From an uncultured Pelagibacteraceae bacterium (GTDB lineage Bacteria > Pseudomonadota > Alphaproteobacteria > Pelagibacterales > Pelagibacteraceae), in the NCBI GenBank assembly GCA_902589305.1, contig CACISL010000004.1, positions 1-62,515 on the forward strand: a stretch of 62,515 nt of DNA. The letters run 5' to 3'. A program made the position numbers and the translations under genes. Positions 8,273-16,017 of the stretch are shown here, piece by piece (position 1 is the first letter of the stretch; every line of letters starts with the position of its first letter). The notes beneath the pieces were generated by a model. That model had not been told where the DNA came from. It made no database searches and saw only the letters and a list, made by a program, of their open reading frames with translations.

Positions 8273-9262
8273 TTAAGAAGATATAATATTTATTAAATCT
8301 CTTGTATTTCCTTTAAATGTTGGCAGTGGATATTTATAAGACCATTTTCTTGGAATACATTTTACTTTAGCTTTTTCCCATAAAGCTATCCATTGTTTGT
8401 AATTTTGTACTTTTATATTTTTTTTGTTTTTACTTTTAACAATAAAATTAGGCAATGGATCTCTTCCTGAAGGCTGACCTGCTTTATTATATCTCAAGTC
8501 CATACTTATTCTAAAATTTTTTGATTTATTTGGTAGTGAACAATGAAGTAGATATCTATTTAATAATATTATATCACCGACATCAGCTTCAAGAGGCACG
8601 GTTGATAATTTATCGATTATTTCTTTGCCTCTAACTTCTACTTGTCCCTTACTTCCAAAATCGTGATTAACAAGTCCAAATTTATGACTTTCTTTAACAG
8701 CAAGCATACAACCATTTTCTATTCTTGTTTTAGTAAAAGGTATCCAACACGTTACTAATTCAGTACCCTTTTGTCCTTTCTTATTCATAACGCCTGCATC
8801 TTGATGCCAAGGAGTTCTTCCAACTAGGCCGTCATTTAAATTCTTTTTTGCAACACCTTTTTCAGGTTGTTTGATTCTTGAATTTTGACAAGGATTAGAA
8901 GCTATCTCGGGACCTAGAATTTTTTCAATCTTATTTAAAATTTTTTTATTTTTAATTAAATTCCATATTGATTGACTTGCAAAAAAATCACTATTAGCGT
9001 TTATGTTTTTTTCAGGAAGTCTTATGTTGAAATATTGATCCAGTTCAGGAATATCTAAAGAAACCAAATATGAGTATTTTTTCTTAAACTTATAATTTAA
9101 TACTTTTACTTTGTCTCTTTTAGGAACAAATCTATGAATCAGCCTGTCCATGATAAAAGCCATATCATTTAAGATTGGTTCTAAATCCTCTTTATAATCT
9201 AAAACACCCTTTAATCTTATGAAACCTTGTTTCTCAAAAATTTTTTTAATATTTTGACTCAT
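8273..9262 (-). CDS. Phytanoyl-CoA dioxygenase (PhyH) family Fe(II)/2OG oxygenase
   Basis: 329-residue dioxygenase of the PhyH family, which hydroxylates small molecules using iron(II), oxygen and 2-oxoglutarate. The metal triad is visible as WHQDAG (His153, Asp155) and LLHCSLPN (His240); Arg251 in FRISMDLRY is the expected 2-oxoglutarate anchor. Members act on phytanoyl-CoA, ectoine, phosphonates and other compounds, so the substrate cannot be read off. It follows livG by 38 bases and precedes the DMT exporter by 3, suggesting a link to the compound the transporter brings in. Confidence 0.87.
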   Translation of the reverse strand: MSQNIKKIFEKQGFIRLKGVLDYKEDLEPILNDMAFIMDRLIHRFVPKRDKVKVLNYKFKKKYSYLVSLDIPELDQYFNIRLPEKNINANSDFFASQSIWNLIKNKKILNKIEKILGPEIASNPCQNSRIKQPEKGVAKKNLNDGLVGRTPWHQDAGVMNKKGQKGTELVTCWIPFTKTRIENGCMLAVKESHKFGLVNHDFGSKGQVEVRGKEIIDKLSTVPLEADVGDIILLNRYLLHCSLPNKSKNFRISMDLRYNKAGQPSGRDPLPNFIVKSKNKKNIKVQNYKQWIALWEKAKVKCIPRKWSYKYPLPTFKGNTRDLINIISS

Positions 9263-9300
9263 TGAATCGTAATGAATTAGAAAATTCTATCAAATTCGTT

Positions 9301-10098
9301 TTAAACTGCAAGTGCTTTTCTCATCTCTTCATCGTCCATTTTTTTACCCAAATATGCCTCGATTACAGCATTGTCATCTTTTACTTGAGCTGGAGTACCC
9401 TCTGCAATTTTCTGACCATGGTCAAAAACAGTTACTGAATTACAAGTATCCATTACGACTTTTAAAATATGCTCTATAATAATAAGAGTAAGGCCATATT
9501 TTTCTTTCAACTGCATTATAATTTTCATTAAATTGTCTACATTGACTGGGGATAAACCCGCAGCTGGTTCGTCTAACATTAATAATTTTGGTTTCATAGC
9601 GATTGCTCTTGCTAAAACTAATAATCTTCTCTGACCTCCAGAAAGCTCACTAGCGTTTAGCTCTGCATAGTCTGCTAATCCCACAAAAGAAAGAAGTTCC
9701 ATCATTTCTTCTTTGATAGCTCTTTCTTGATCCCAGATTTTTTTTCTTCCTATGACTGCATCGAAAAATTTGTAAGGAACTCTAGTATGATATCCCGACA
9801 TAACATTATCTATAACTGTCATATCTTGATAAAGTCTTAGTAATTGGAATGTTCTTGATAAACCATAACTAGCAATCTCATGTGGAGGTGTAAAAGTAAT
9901 ATCATGACCATCAAACTCAATATAGCTTCCAGGATCGCTATCATAGATTCCTGAAACTAAATTAAAAAATGTACTTTTACCTGAGCCATTGGGTCCAATT
10001 ATTCCTCTAATTTCATTTTTTGGAAGTTCAAAATCAACTTTATTAATAGCTTTCAAACCACCAAATGATTTAGATAATTGTTTAGTTTTTAAAATCAT
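9301..10098 (-). CDS. livG: Branched-chain amino acid-type ABC transporter ATPase LivG
   Basis: 265-residue ATP-binding subunit of a HAAT-family (Liv-type) importer. Walker A is GPNGSGKST near residue 36, the ABC signature is LSGGQRRLL near 152, and Walker B is LLMLDEPAAGLSP near 173, followed by the LivG-type EHILKVVMDTCNSVTVFDHG switch region. It overlaps the livM stop by 4 bases (ATGA). The partner ATPase LivF is encoded on the other strand 3 kb away, an unusual split. Substrate could be amino acids, amides, short carboxylates or other small organic solutes. Confidence 0.93.
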   Translation of the reverse strand: MILKTKQLSKSFGGLKAINKVDFELPKNEIRGIIGPNGSGKSTFFNLVSGIYDSDPGSYIEFDGHDITFTPPHEIASYGLSRTFQLLRLYQDMTVIDNVMSGYHTRVPYKFFDAVIGRKKIWDQERAIKEEMMELLSFVGLADYAELNASELSGGQRRLLVLARAIAMKPKLLMLDEPAAGLSPVNVDNLMKIIMQLKEKYGLTLIIIEHILKVVMDTCNSVTVFDHGQKIAEGTPAQVKDDNAVIEAYLGKKMDDEEMRKALAV

Positions 10099-11087
10099 GT
10101 TTTTTTTTCTGTTCCAGTTTTCTTTTTAAATCTCTTTTCTAAGAAATATCTGTCAATAAAGCCGCCTAAACCCTTAGGCATAAATAAAATAGTTAATACA
10201 ATTGTTAAACCAAATATTAAAAGCTGATATTTATATAATGGTCTAGTTAAGTCATAAACAATTGTAATGACTATGGCGCCAATAATTCCACCCCAAATAT
10301 GACCGAGACCTCCTAGAACTACCATAGCTAAGAAGGTTACCATTTCTATAACTGTATAATTATTAGGATGAATGTATCCTGGAGGCATGTGAGCATAAAC
10401 TGCACCTGCCGCACCGGCAAACATAGCGCTAAGAATAAAAGCTAAGATCTTATATTTTTTTACATTAATTCCAGCGGCTGCAGCACAAATTGGATCCTCT
10501 CTGATAGACATAAACGCTCTTCCAACTCCAGATCTTAAAATACTGAATGAGAAGTAAACCGCTATAATCATTATTGTCATTGAGATGAAATAATATCTAT
10601 CCGGTGAGTCGAAGTTGTAACCCATTAAAGAGGGTGTTGGAATATCAGAAATACCGAAAGTAGATCTAAAAAAGTTTCCGTTTTCAATAAACAATCTTAT
10701 TGCCTCACCTCCGCCTAGTGTCGCTAAGGCTAAATAAGGACCTTCCAATCTAAAAGATGGAATTCCCATTGCTACTCCAAAAAATGCAGTAACTATTATA
10801 GCTATAGGTAAAGTTGCCCAAAAACCAAGTCCTAAATATAAAAACAATGTTCCAGCGGTATAAGAACCAACTGCAAATAAGCCAACGTGTCCAACTGTAA
10901 CTTGACCGCAATAACCCTTAACAATGTTTAGTCCTGCGGCAACTACAATATTCACAAATATTAAAGTAGCTAAATGTGACTGATAAACGTCCGTGAAAAC
11001 TACTGACGGTACAAAAGCTAAGATGACGAAAGCTATAATAAAAGCAATAAAAGGATAATCTCTGATAATCGATTTAAATTTTTCCAT
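10095..11087 (-). CDS. livM: Liv-type ABC transporter permease LivM
   Basis: 330-residue inner-membrane permease with eight or nine hydrophobic helices and LivM hallmarks: NIVKGYCGQVTVGHVGLFAVGSY near residues 54-76 and RLEGPYLALATLGGGEA near 113-129, followed by the EAA-type cytoplasmic loop (RSGVGRAFMSIREDPICAAAAGIN). It sits between the upstream 2OG oxygenase, whose TAA overlaps this ATG by one base, and livG. It would pair with LivH from the divergent operon to form the transport channel. Confidence 0.93.
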   Translation of the reverse strand: MEKFKSIIRDYPFIAFIIAFVILAFVPSVVFTDVYQSHLATLIFVNIVVAAGLNIVKGYCGQVTVGHVGLFAVGSYTAGTLFLYLGLGFWATLPIAIIVTAFFGVAMGIPSFRLEGPYLALATLGGGEAIRLFIENGNFFRSTFGISDIPTPSLMGYNFDSPDRYYFISMTIMIIAVYFSFSILRSGVGRAFMSIREDPICAAAAGINVKKYKILAFILSAMFAGAAGAVYAHMPPGYIHPNNYTVIEMVTFLAMVVLGGLGHIWGGIIGAIVITIVYDLTRPLYKYQLLIFGLTIVLTILFMPKGLGGFIDRYFLEKRFKKKTGTEKKT

Positions 11088-11953
11088 TATCCAACGTCTC
11101 TCATTAAATAATCAGAGTCATGTGAAGATGTAAGCATTCTTTTATTTGTTTTCTTAATTTTAGGTAAATAGCTTACGTTTTTATATCTCCATACAACAGG
11201 TTTGCTTAAAGCATAACTTCCATAAATGAAAAATCTTTTCTTACCTTTGATTTCTCTAAATAAAGATACGCCATGGTAAGAGTTAGGTGTGGATTGGAAG
11301 AAAATTACACTCCCTTTTGATGGGGTAAATTCTTTAACTTTTGATAGTTCAGAAATACTAGGAAATCTTTTAAAACTTTTTCTATATTTCATATCAGTTT
11401 TCTTTTTAAAAATTGATAAAGCTCCGCCATTTTTTTTGGGTATATCATTTAAATAAATAAGAAAATTATAAAGTCTTGTTACATCATCTCTGTGGGGCCT
11501 TAATCTATAACCGCCTCTAGAAACAGAGAAATCTATATCTAAATTGACATTCGGGTTTTTATAAGTTTTACCCAACATTTTCATTAATTCTTTTGAATTC
11601 ATCAATTTTTTATTTGTAAATTTTTCTCGTAAAAATTTGCTGGGCAAGTATGCATTTGACCAACCATAATCCTTAAAAGTTTTTTTAAATCTATTTTCAA
11701 CTCTTTTGTAAAAAGATTGGCTATTAAATTGTTTATATAATTTGTTAGATAATTTTGATTTTTTTAAATAATTTTTAAAATTACTTGACCCTTTGTTAAT
11801 TCTATTTCTACCACCTTGTATTAAATCATCGAATGATTTTGCATTTCGAATTTCGTCTATAAGTTTTTCACAATCTTTTTTTGAAATAGCACCTATGCCA
11901 ACCATTACAGGAAAGTTGCTTTTTACTTTCTTCAATTTATTAACGTTTATCAT
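11087..11953 (-). CDS. Fe(II)/2-oxoglutarate-dependent oxygenase (prolyl hydroxylase-like)
   Basis: 288 residues with the double-stranded beta-helix metal triad of the 2OG-FeII oxygenase group: RPHRDD giving His154 and Asp156, YHGVSLF giving His227, and a basic residue shortly after (KGKKRFFIYGSY) for 2-oxoglutarate. The spacing fits the prolyl 4-hydroxylase-like 2OG-FeII_Oxy_3 type that often acts on small molecules or proteins. It is inserted between livK and livM in the same direction, just after a terminator, so it is probably made at lower levels than LivK. Substrate unknown. Confidence 0.82.
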   Translation of the reverse strand: MINVNKLKKVKSNFPVMVGIGAISKKDCEKLIDEIRNAKSFDDLIQGGRNRINKGSSNFKNYLKKSKLSNKLYKQFNSQSFYKRVENRFKKTFKDYGWSNAYLPSKFLREKFTNKKLMNSKELMKMLGKTYKNPNVNLDIDFSVSRGGYRLRPHRDDVTRLYNFLIYLNDIPKKNGGALSIFKKKTDMKYRKSFKRFPSISELSKVKEFTPSKGSVIFFQSTPNSYHGVSLFREIKGKKRFFIYGSYALSKPVVWRYKNVSYLPKIKKTNKRMLTSSHDSDYLMRDVG

Positions 11954-11970
11954 TTTTGTGGTTTCCTTGA

Positions 11971-12001
11971 AAAAATGAGCGGTAGTTTTACCTACCGCTC
12001 A
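11971..12001 (-). terminator. Rho-independent terminator after livK
   Basis: A 10-bp perfect inverted repeat, TGAGCGGTAG at 11976-11985 and CTACCGCTCA at 11992-12001, with a 6-base loop. In the minus-strand direction it is followed by a run of T (11975-11971). It lies 15 bases after the livK stop and before the oxygenase gene, so it should stop most livK transcripts and allow limited read-through to the permease and ATPase genes. The other strand also has a T run, so it could act in both directions. Confidence 0.88.
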
Positions 12002-12016
12002 CAATTTTTTTAACTA

Positions 12017-13207
12017 TTATAAACCAGCGCTAGCATTAAATGTTACAGTACCAGCAACTTTTGTTTTAAAGTTTTTTCCACCTTTAGTGTACTCAATCAT
12101 AACAGGAGTTCTGTTACCATCTCTACACTCAGGCGTTCCTGATTTACAGAAATTGATTGGACCAGAAGCCAAACCTCTAAAGTCAGTTGTAGCAGCAATT
12201 GCGTCTCTAACTTTATTTCTGTCAGCTGCTAGATCTCCAGTGAATTTAACTTTTTTAAGAGCAATCTCTAGAATATCTAGTAAGTCCATCATTTGTGAAA
12301 AGTCGTGACCAGGTACAACACCATATTTGTCTTTAACCATTTTCACAAATTTCTTAGCTACAGGTCTAGTGTCAGATGCAGCAAATGCAGCTGAGAAAGT
12401 TACACCTTTTGCAGCAGAACCAGCATTTATTGGTATCTCTACTTTAGAACCAATAGAAGCTGTTACTCTGTGAACAGATTTTGGTATTCCAACTTCATAC
12501 GATTGTACAAGTCCTCTAACTGTTTCATCCAATAAAGCTGAAATTACAAGAACTTCTGGATTAGTAGCTTTAGCTTTAGTTAAGTAACTTCTAAAGTCAG
12601 TTTCTTTTTCTCCAGATTGAACCATATAAGTTGGCTCAACGTTGTAGTTCTCTCTCATGTAATCAGCTAAAGATAATGCAAAATCTTTACCAGCAGCATC
12701 TGGACCATAGATATAAGCTATCTTAGTACCTTGATTTTCTGCAGTAAATTTACCTTGTACGATTTTGTAAAATCTTGATGATACAGGTACTCTAAAAATG
12801 TATTCACTACCTTTTTTAGTAATGTCAGCATTTGTTGAGTGAGGTATGATTTGTGGAACTTTAGCTTTAGCTGAAACAGGTACCATAGGTAATGTTACTG
12901 AACTACAGCTAGATCCAATTATAACGTGAACTTTATCTTGGTAAGCAAGTTTTGTTGCGTTTGCTACACCTTTCTCTGATTTACATTCATCGTTATAAAG
13001 TGTTAAGTCGATTTTTTGACCGTTGATAGTGCCTTCTTTATTCCACTTTGCAACAGTATCAGTAATTAACTCTCCGTGTTTATAACCAACATCTGATAGC
13101 ATTCTAAAAGAAACACCAATTTTGATTGTTTCTGCTTGAGCTAAAGTTGTGATTACTAAACCTGCGGAAAAGACAATTGCTGAAAAAACAAATTTAAGTT
13201 TATTCAT
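12017..13207 (-). CDS. livK: Liv-type periplasmic substrate-binding protein
   Basis: 396-residue periplasmic binding protein of the type I (LivJ/LivK, Peripla_BP_6) fold. A signal peptide with Lys, a hydrophobic core and a TLAQA-type cleavage site occupies about residues 1-25. The mature part opens with ETIKIGVSFRMLSDVG and contains the family region VIIGSSCSSVTLPMVPVSAKAKVPQI, where ligand-contacting serines are expected. The ATG at 13207 is preferred over one at 13219 because GGGGGA lies just upstream of it. A strong terminator follows the gene. The ligand cannot be deduced. Confidence 0.92.
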   Translation of the reverse strand: MNKLKFVFSAIVFSAGLVITTLAQAETIKIGVSFRMLSDVGYKHGELITDTVAKWNKEGTINGQKIDLTLYNDECKSEKGVANATKLAYQDKVHVIIGSSCSSVTLPMVPVSAKAKVPQIIPHSTNADITKKGSEYIFRVPVSSRFYKIVQGKFTAENQGTKIAYIYGPDAAGKDFALSLADYMRENYNVEPTYMVQSGEKETDFRSYLTKAKATNPEVLVISALLDETVRGLVQSYEVGIPKSVHRVTASIGSKVEIPINAGSAAKGVTFSAAFAASDTRPVAKKFVKMVKDKYGVVPGHDFSQMMDLLDILEIALKKVKFTGDLAADRNKVRDAIAATTDFRGLASGPINFCKSGTPECRDGNRTPVMIEYTKGGKNFKTKVAGTVTFNASAGL

Positions 13208-13318
13208 TATTTCCCCCATTTGTTATTTAATTGTTGCTAAGGCTATAAAATAATAGTTATAATGTCTATGACTAATAATTACATTTTGGTAAATCAGAAA
13301 AAAAAAATTGGAGGATGA
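13208..13318. promoter_or_regulatory. Divergent promoter region between livK and livF
   Basis: About 110 bases between the two halves of the transporter cluster. On the plus strand TTGCTA at 13234-13239 and TATAAT at 13258-13263, 18 bases apart, make a good sigma70-type promoter for the livF operon, leaving a leader of about 50 bases. A weaker minus-strand pair (TAGACA from 13268-13263, TATAGC from 13247-13242) overlaps it. Ribosome-binding sites are GGAGG at 13309-13313 before the TTG of livF and GGGGGA before livK. A shared regulator could control both sides; none is encoded next to it. Confidence 0.6.
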
Positions 13319-14038
13319 TTGCTTAAGATAAATCAACTTATTTCTGGATATGGCTCTGTACAAATTTTAAATGGAGCTAATATGAAAGTTGAAAAACAAT
13401 CTATAGTTGCATTGCTAGGTGGTAATGGTACAGGCAAATCAACAATTCTGAGAGCTGCATCTGGATTAATTAGATCATGGAAAGGTACGATCGAATTTAA
13501 TGGTGAGCAAATTCAAAACTTACCCGCTCACGAAATAGTTGGAAGAGGATTAGTGCAAGTAACTCAAGGAAAGGATGTTTTCCCTGCAATGTCTGTCACT
13601 GAAAATTTAAAATTGGGCGGCTTTATTTTGAAAAGTAAGCAACAACTATTAGATAATTTAGAAAAAGTTTATAACTATTTTCCAAGATTAAATGAAAGAA
13701 AAGATCAGTTGGCCGCAACTTTATCAGGTGGTGAGTTACAAATGTTATGTATTGGAAGAGGATTAATGTCTAATCCTAAAATGATAATGCTAGACGAACC
13801 TAGTGCTGCTTTAGCGCCTCAAATTGTTTTAGATATTTTTAAAAATATTAATAGAATAAGACAAGATGGACTAACAGTTCTAGTCGTTGAACAAAATGTT
13901 AGGATGGCATTATTACTTGCTGATTACGGGTATGTGATTAAAGACGGTGTAATCAATGTTGAGGGCGATAGTAAGAAATTAATGTACGACGAAAGTGTAA
14001 AAGAGTCATATCTTGGAGGGACTAAAGCCAATGTTTAA
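13319..14038 (+). CDS. livF: Liv-type ABC transporter ATPase LivF
   Basis: 239-residue ATPase subunit of a Liv-type importer. Walker A is GGNGTGKST near residue 34, the signature LSGGELQML near 136, and Walker B MIMLDEPSAALAP near 155, with the LivF-type VVEQNVRMAL segment. Translation starts at a TTG placed 5 bases after GGAGG; no better ATG is available. It opens a ten-gene plus-strand operon divergent from livK. The gene end overlaps livH by 8 bases. Confidence 0.93.
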   Translation: MLKINQLISGYGSVQILNGANMKVEKQSIVALLGGNGTGKSTILRAASGLIRSWKGTIEFNGEQIQNLPAHEIVGRGLVQVTQGKDVFPAMSVTENLKLGGFILKSKQQLLDNLEKVYNYFPRLNERKDQLAATLSGGELQMLCIGRGLMSNPKMIMLDEPSAALAPQIVLDIFKNINRIRQDGLTVLVVEQNVRMALLLADYGYVIKDGVINVEGDSKKLMYDESVKESYLGGTKANV

Positions 14039-15068
14039 TAAACTGAGAATAGGAAAAAAAGGTGAAAATATCATATTCGGAACATTTGTGCTTCTTTATA
14101 TTGGTTGGTGTGTAAATAGCCCCGATATGAATATTGAATCGCTCAAATCAGTTTTAACAATTGGTCTTTCTGTTGGTATTATTTATGGTTTAGTTGCGCT
14201 TGGAATTTCGTTAATCTACACAGGTCTAGATGTAGTTAATTTTTCTCACGGCGAATTTTTCATGATAGGTGCTTTTGCCGGTCTTACCATGTTTAATCTT
14301 TTGGGTAATCAAGATTGGATTTTTAATATATTTCCTGATGCTTATGGTTGGATAATTTACGTAGTTTGTTTATTTACAGCCTTTGTTTCAATGGGTTTAT
14401 TTGGGGTTTTTATTGAAAGAGTTTTCTTAAGACCTCTAACAAAAAAAGGTGGTGGTTACACTGTAGCTGGAATGGGAATAATCATATGTGGATTTGGTCT
14501 TTCAGTAGTTTTAATAAACGTTGCTTATTTAATTTGGAATCCAGTAGCAAAACCTTTCCCTGCTGAATTAGGTTTGCCAATGGAAATTGGAGGACTATTT
14601 TTACCGATTACTTATATTTGGATGATTGTAGTTGGTTTATCTGTAGCTGCAGGTCTTTGGTTCTTTTTAAATAAAACAAAAATGGGATTAGGTATTAGAG
14701 CCGTAGCTTACTCTAAAGATGTTTCAAATCTGGTTGGAATAAACGTGCCGTTATATATATCAATTATTTTTGGTATTGCTTGTGCCATAGCAGGTATTGG
14801 CGGAACTTTAGTAGGTCCAACTTATCAAGTTGTCGTATTCATGGGTTACATTATTCTTATGAAAGCTTTTGCTGCTGCAGTTGTTGGTGGTTTTGGCAAT
14901 CTGCCTGGTGCAATAGTTGGAGGTTTTACAGTTGGAATATTTGAAACAGCTTCTTCTTTTTATATTTCTGGAAGTCACAAAGATTTGTACGCCTTTTTAC
15001 TAATGATAGTTGTTTTAATGATCAAACCAACAGGTTTTTTTGGTGTTCAAGTAAAAATGAAAGCTTAA
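14031..15068 (+). CDS. livH: Liv-type ABC transporter permease LivH
   Basis: 345-residue permease with about eight to nine hydrophobic helices and LivH hallmarks: YGLVALGISLIYTGLDVVNF near residues 50-70 followed by SHGEFFMIGAF, and near the C terminus AAAVVGGFGNLPGAIVGG. The ATG at 14031 is chosen over an in-frame TTG at 14013 because that TTG lies inside the GGAGGG that serves as its ribosome-binding site, about 10 bases upstream. It overlaps livF by 8 bases and the next gene by one, so the transporter and the enzymes are on one transcript. Confidence 0.93.
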   Translation: MFNKLRIGKKGENIIFGTFVLLYIGWCVNSPDMNIESLKSVLTIGLSVGIIYGLVALGISLIYTGLDVVNFSHGEFFMIGAFAGLTMFNLLGNQDWIFNIFPDAYGWIIYVVCLFTAFVSMGLFGVFIERVFLRPLTKKGGGYTVAGMGIIICGFGLSVVLINVAYLIWNPVAKPFPAELGLPMEIGGLFLPITYIWMIVVGLSVAAGLWFFLNKTKMGLGIRAVAYSKDVSNLVGINVPLYISIIFGIACAIAGIGGTLVGPTYQVVVFMGYIILMKAFAAAVVGGFGNLPGAIVGGFTVGIFETASSFYISGSHKDLYAFLLMIVVLMIKPTGFFGVQVKMKA

Positions 15069-16012
15069 TGATAAAGAAAGATACTAAAGTTGCAGTATTA
15101 GGTGCTGGTGCTATGGGCTGTCTTTTCGGCGGATTACTAGCTGAAAAAGGTTTAAATGTAACTCTTATAGATGTTTGGAAAGAACATGTAGATGAAATTA
15201 ATAAAAAAGGGTTAAAAATGATGGGTCATGGTGGAGATCGAACAATTAAAATTAAAGCTACCACTGAACCTAAAACATTAAATAAAGTTGATGCAATTAT
15301 AGTGATGTGTAAGGCAACAGCTTTAAAAACAGCTTTGACAAATTCAAAAAATATCATTGGTGATAAGACAATGTTAATGTCTTTTCAAAACGGTATTGGT
15401 CATGAGGAAATCATGCAAGAAATTGCTGGTAAAGATAAAGTGTTAGGGGGATCTACTACTCAAGCAGCAAGTGTTCAAGGTCCAGGAATTATTCAAAATC
15501 ATGCGAGTCTTCCATCTTGGATAGGTGAATATGATGGTGGAACAACTGAAAGAGTAAAAAATTTGGCTGAAACTTTTACCGCTTTTGGATTAGAAACAAG
15601 AACTGAAGAGAATATAAAAAAAAGAAAATGGATGAAGTTATTTGCGCTTACTGCAATTGGTCCTCTATCAGCTATATTTGATCTTCATCATACAGATTTA
15701 TATATCAGCAATAAAAATCAAAACTTGTCTAGAAAATTAGGAAAAGATATAATTCTTGAAACGAGAAATGTAGCCAAAGCAGATGGTGTCGATGTAACAG
15801 AAGATGAGTGTTTAGAAATGTTTAATAGAATTGTCGACTCTAGGCAAACAAATAAGTCTTCCATGGCATTTGACGTTCTTAAAAAGAGAGCCTCGGAAAT
15901 TGATTTTATTAGTGGTGCTGTCTCTAGGATAGGTAAAAAACATGGGATAAAAACTCCATTAAATGATTTAATGTATAGTATTATCAAAATCAAAGAGGGT
16001 ATGTACGTATAG
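15068..16012 (+). CDS. Ketopantoate reductase (ApbA/PanE) family dehydrogenase
   Basis: 314-residue NADP(H)-dependent 2-oxoacid reductase-type protein. The Rossmann motif GAGAMG is near residue 12, and the PanE-type active-site stretch KRKWMKLFALTAIGPLSAIF near residue 190 contains the expected lysine. The family includes true ketopantoate reductases but also reductases of other branched 2-oxo/2-hydroxy acids in catabolic operons. Placement directly after livH (TAATG overlap) and before an acyl-CoA ligase favours a catabolic role over pantothenate synthesis. Confidence 0.82.
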   Translation: MIKKDTKVAVLGAGAMGCLFGGLLAEKGLNVTLIDVWKEHVDEINKKGLKMMGHGGDRTIKIKATTEPKTLNKVDAIIVMCKATALKTALTNSKNIIGDKTMLMSFQNGIGHEEIMQEIAGKDKVLGGSTTQAASVQGPGIIQNHASLPSWIGEYDGGTTERVKNLAETFTAFGLETRTEENIKKRKWMKLFALTAIGPLSAIFDLHHTDLYISNKNQNLSRKLGKDIILETRNVAKADGVDVTEDECLEMFNRIVDSRQTNKSSMAFDVLKKRASEIDFISGAVSRIGKKHGIKTPLNDLMYSIIKIKEGMYV

Positions 16013-16017
16013 GATCT

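Noticed and set aside
6537-16012. PanB-like and PanE-like genes as a pantothenate pathway
   Set aside because: They are 8 kb apart in separate operons, the PanB-like protein lacks its metal ligands, and the PanE-like gene is embedded in a transporter-catabolic operon.
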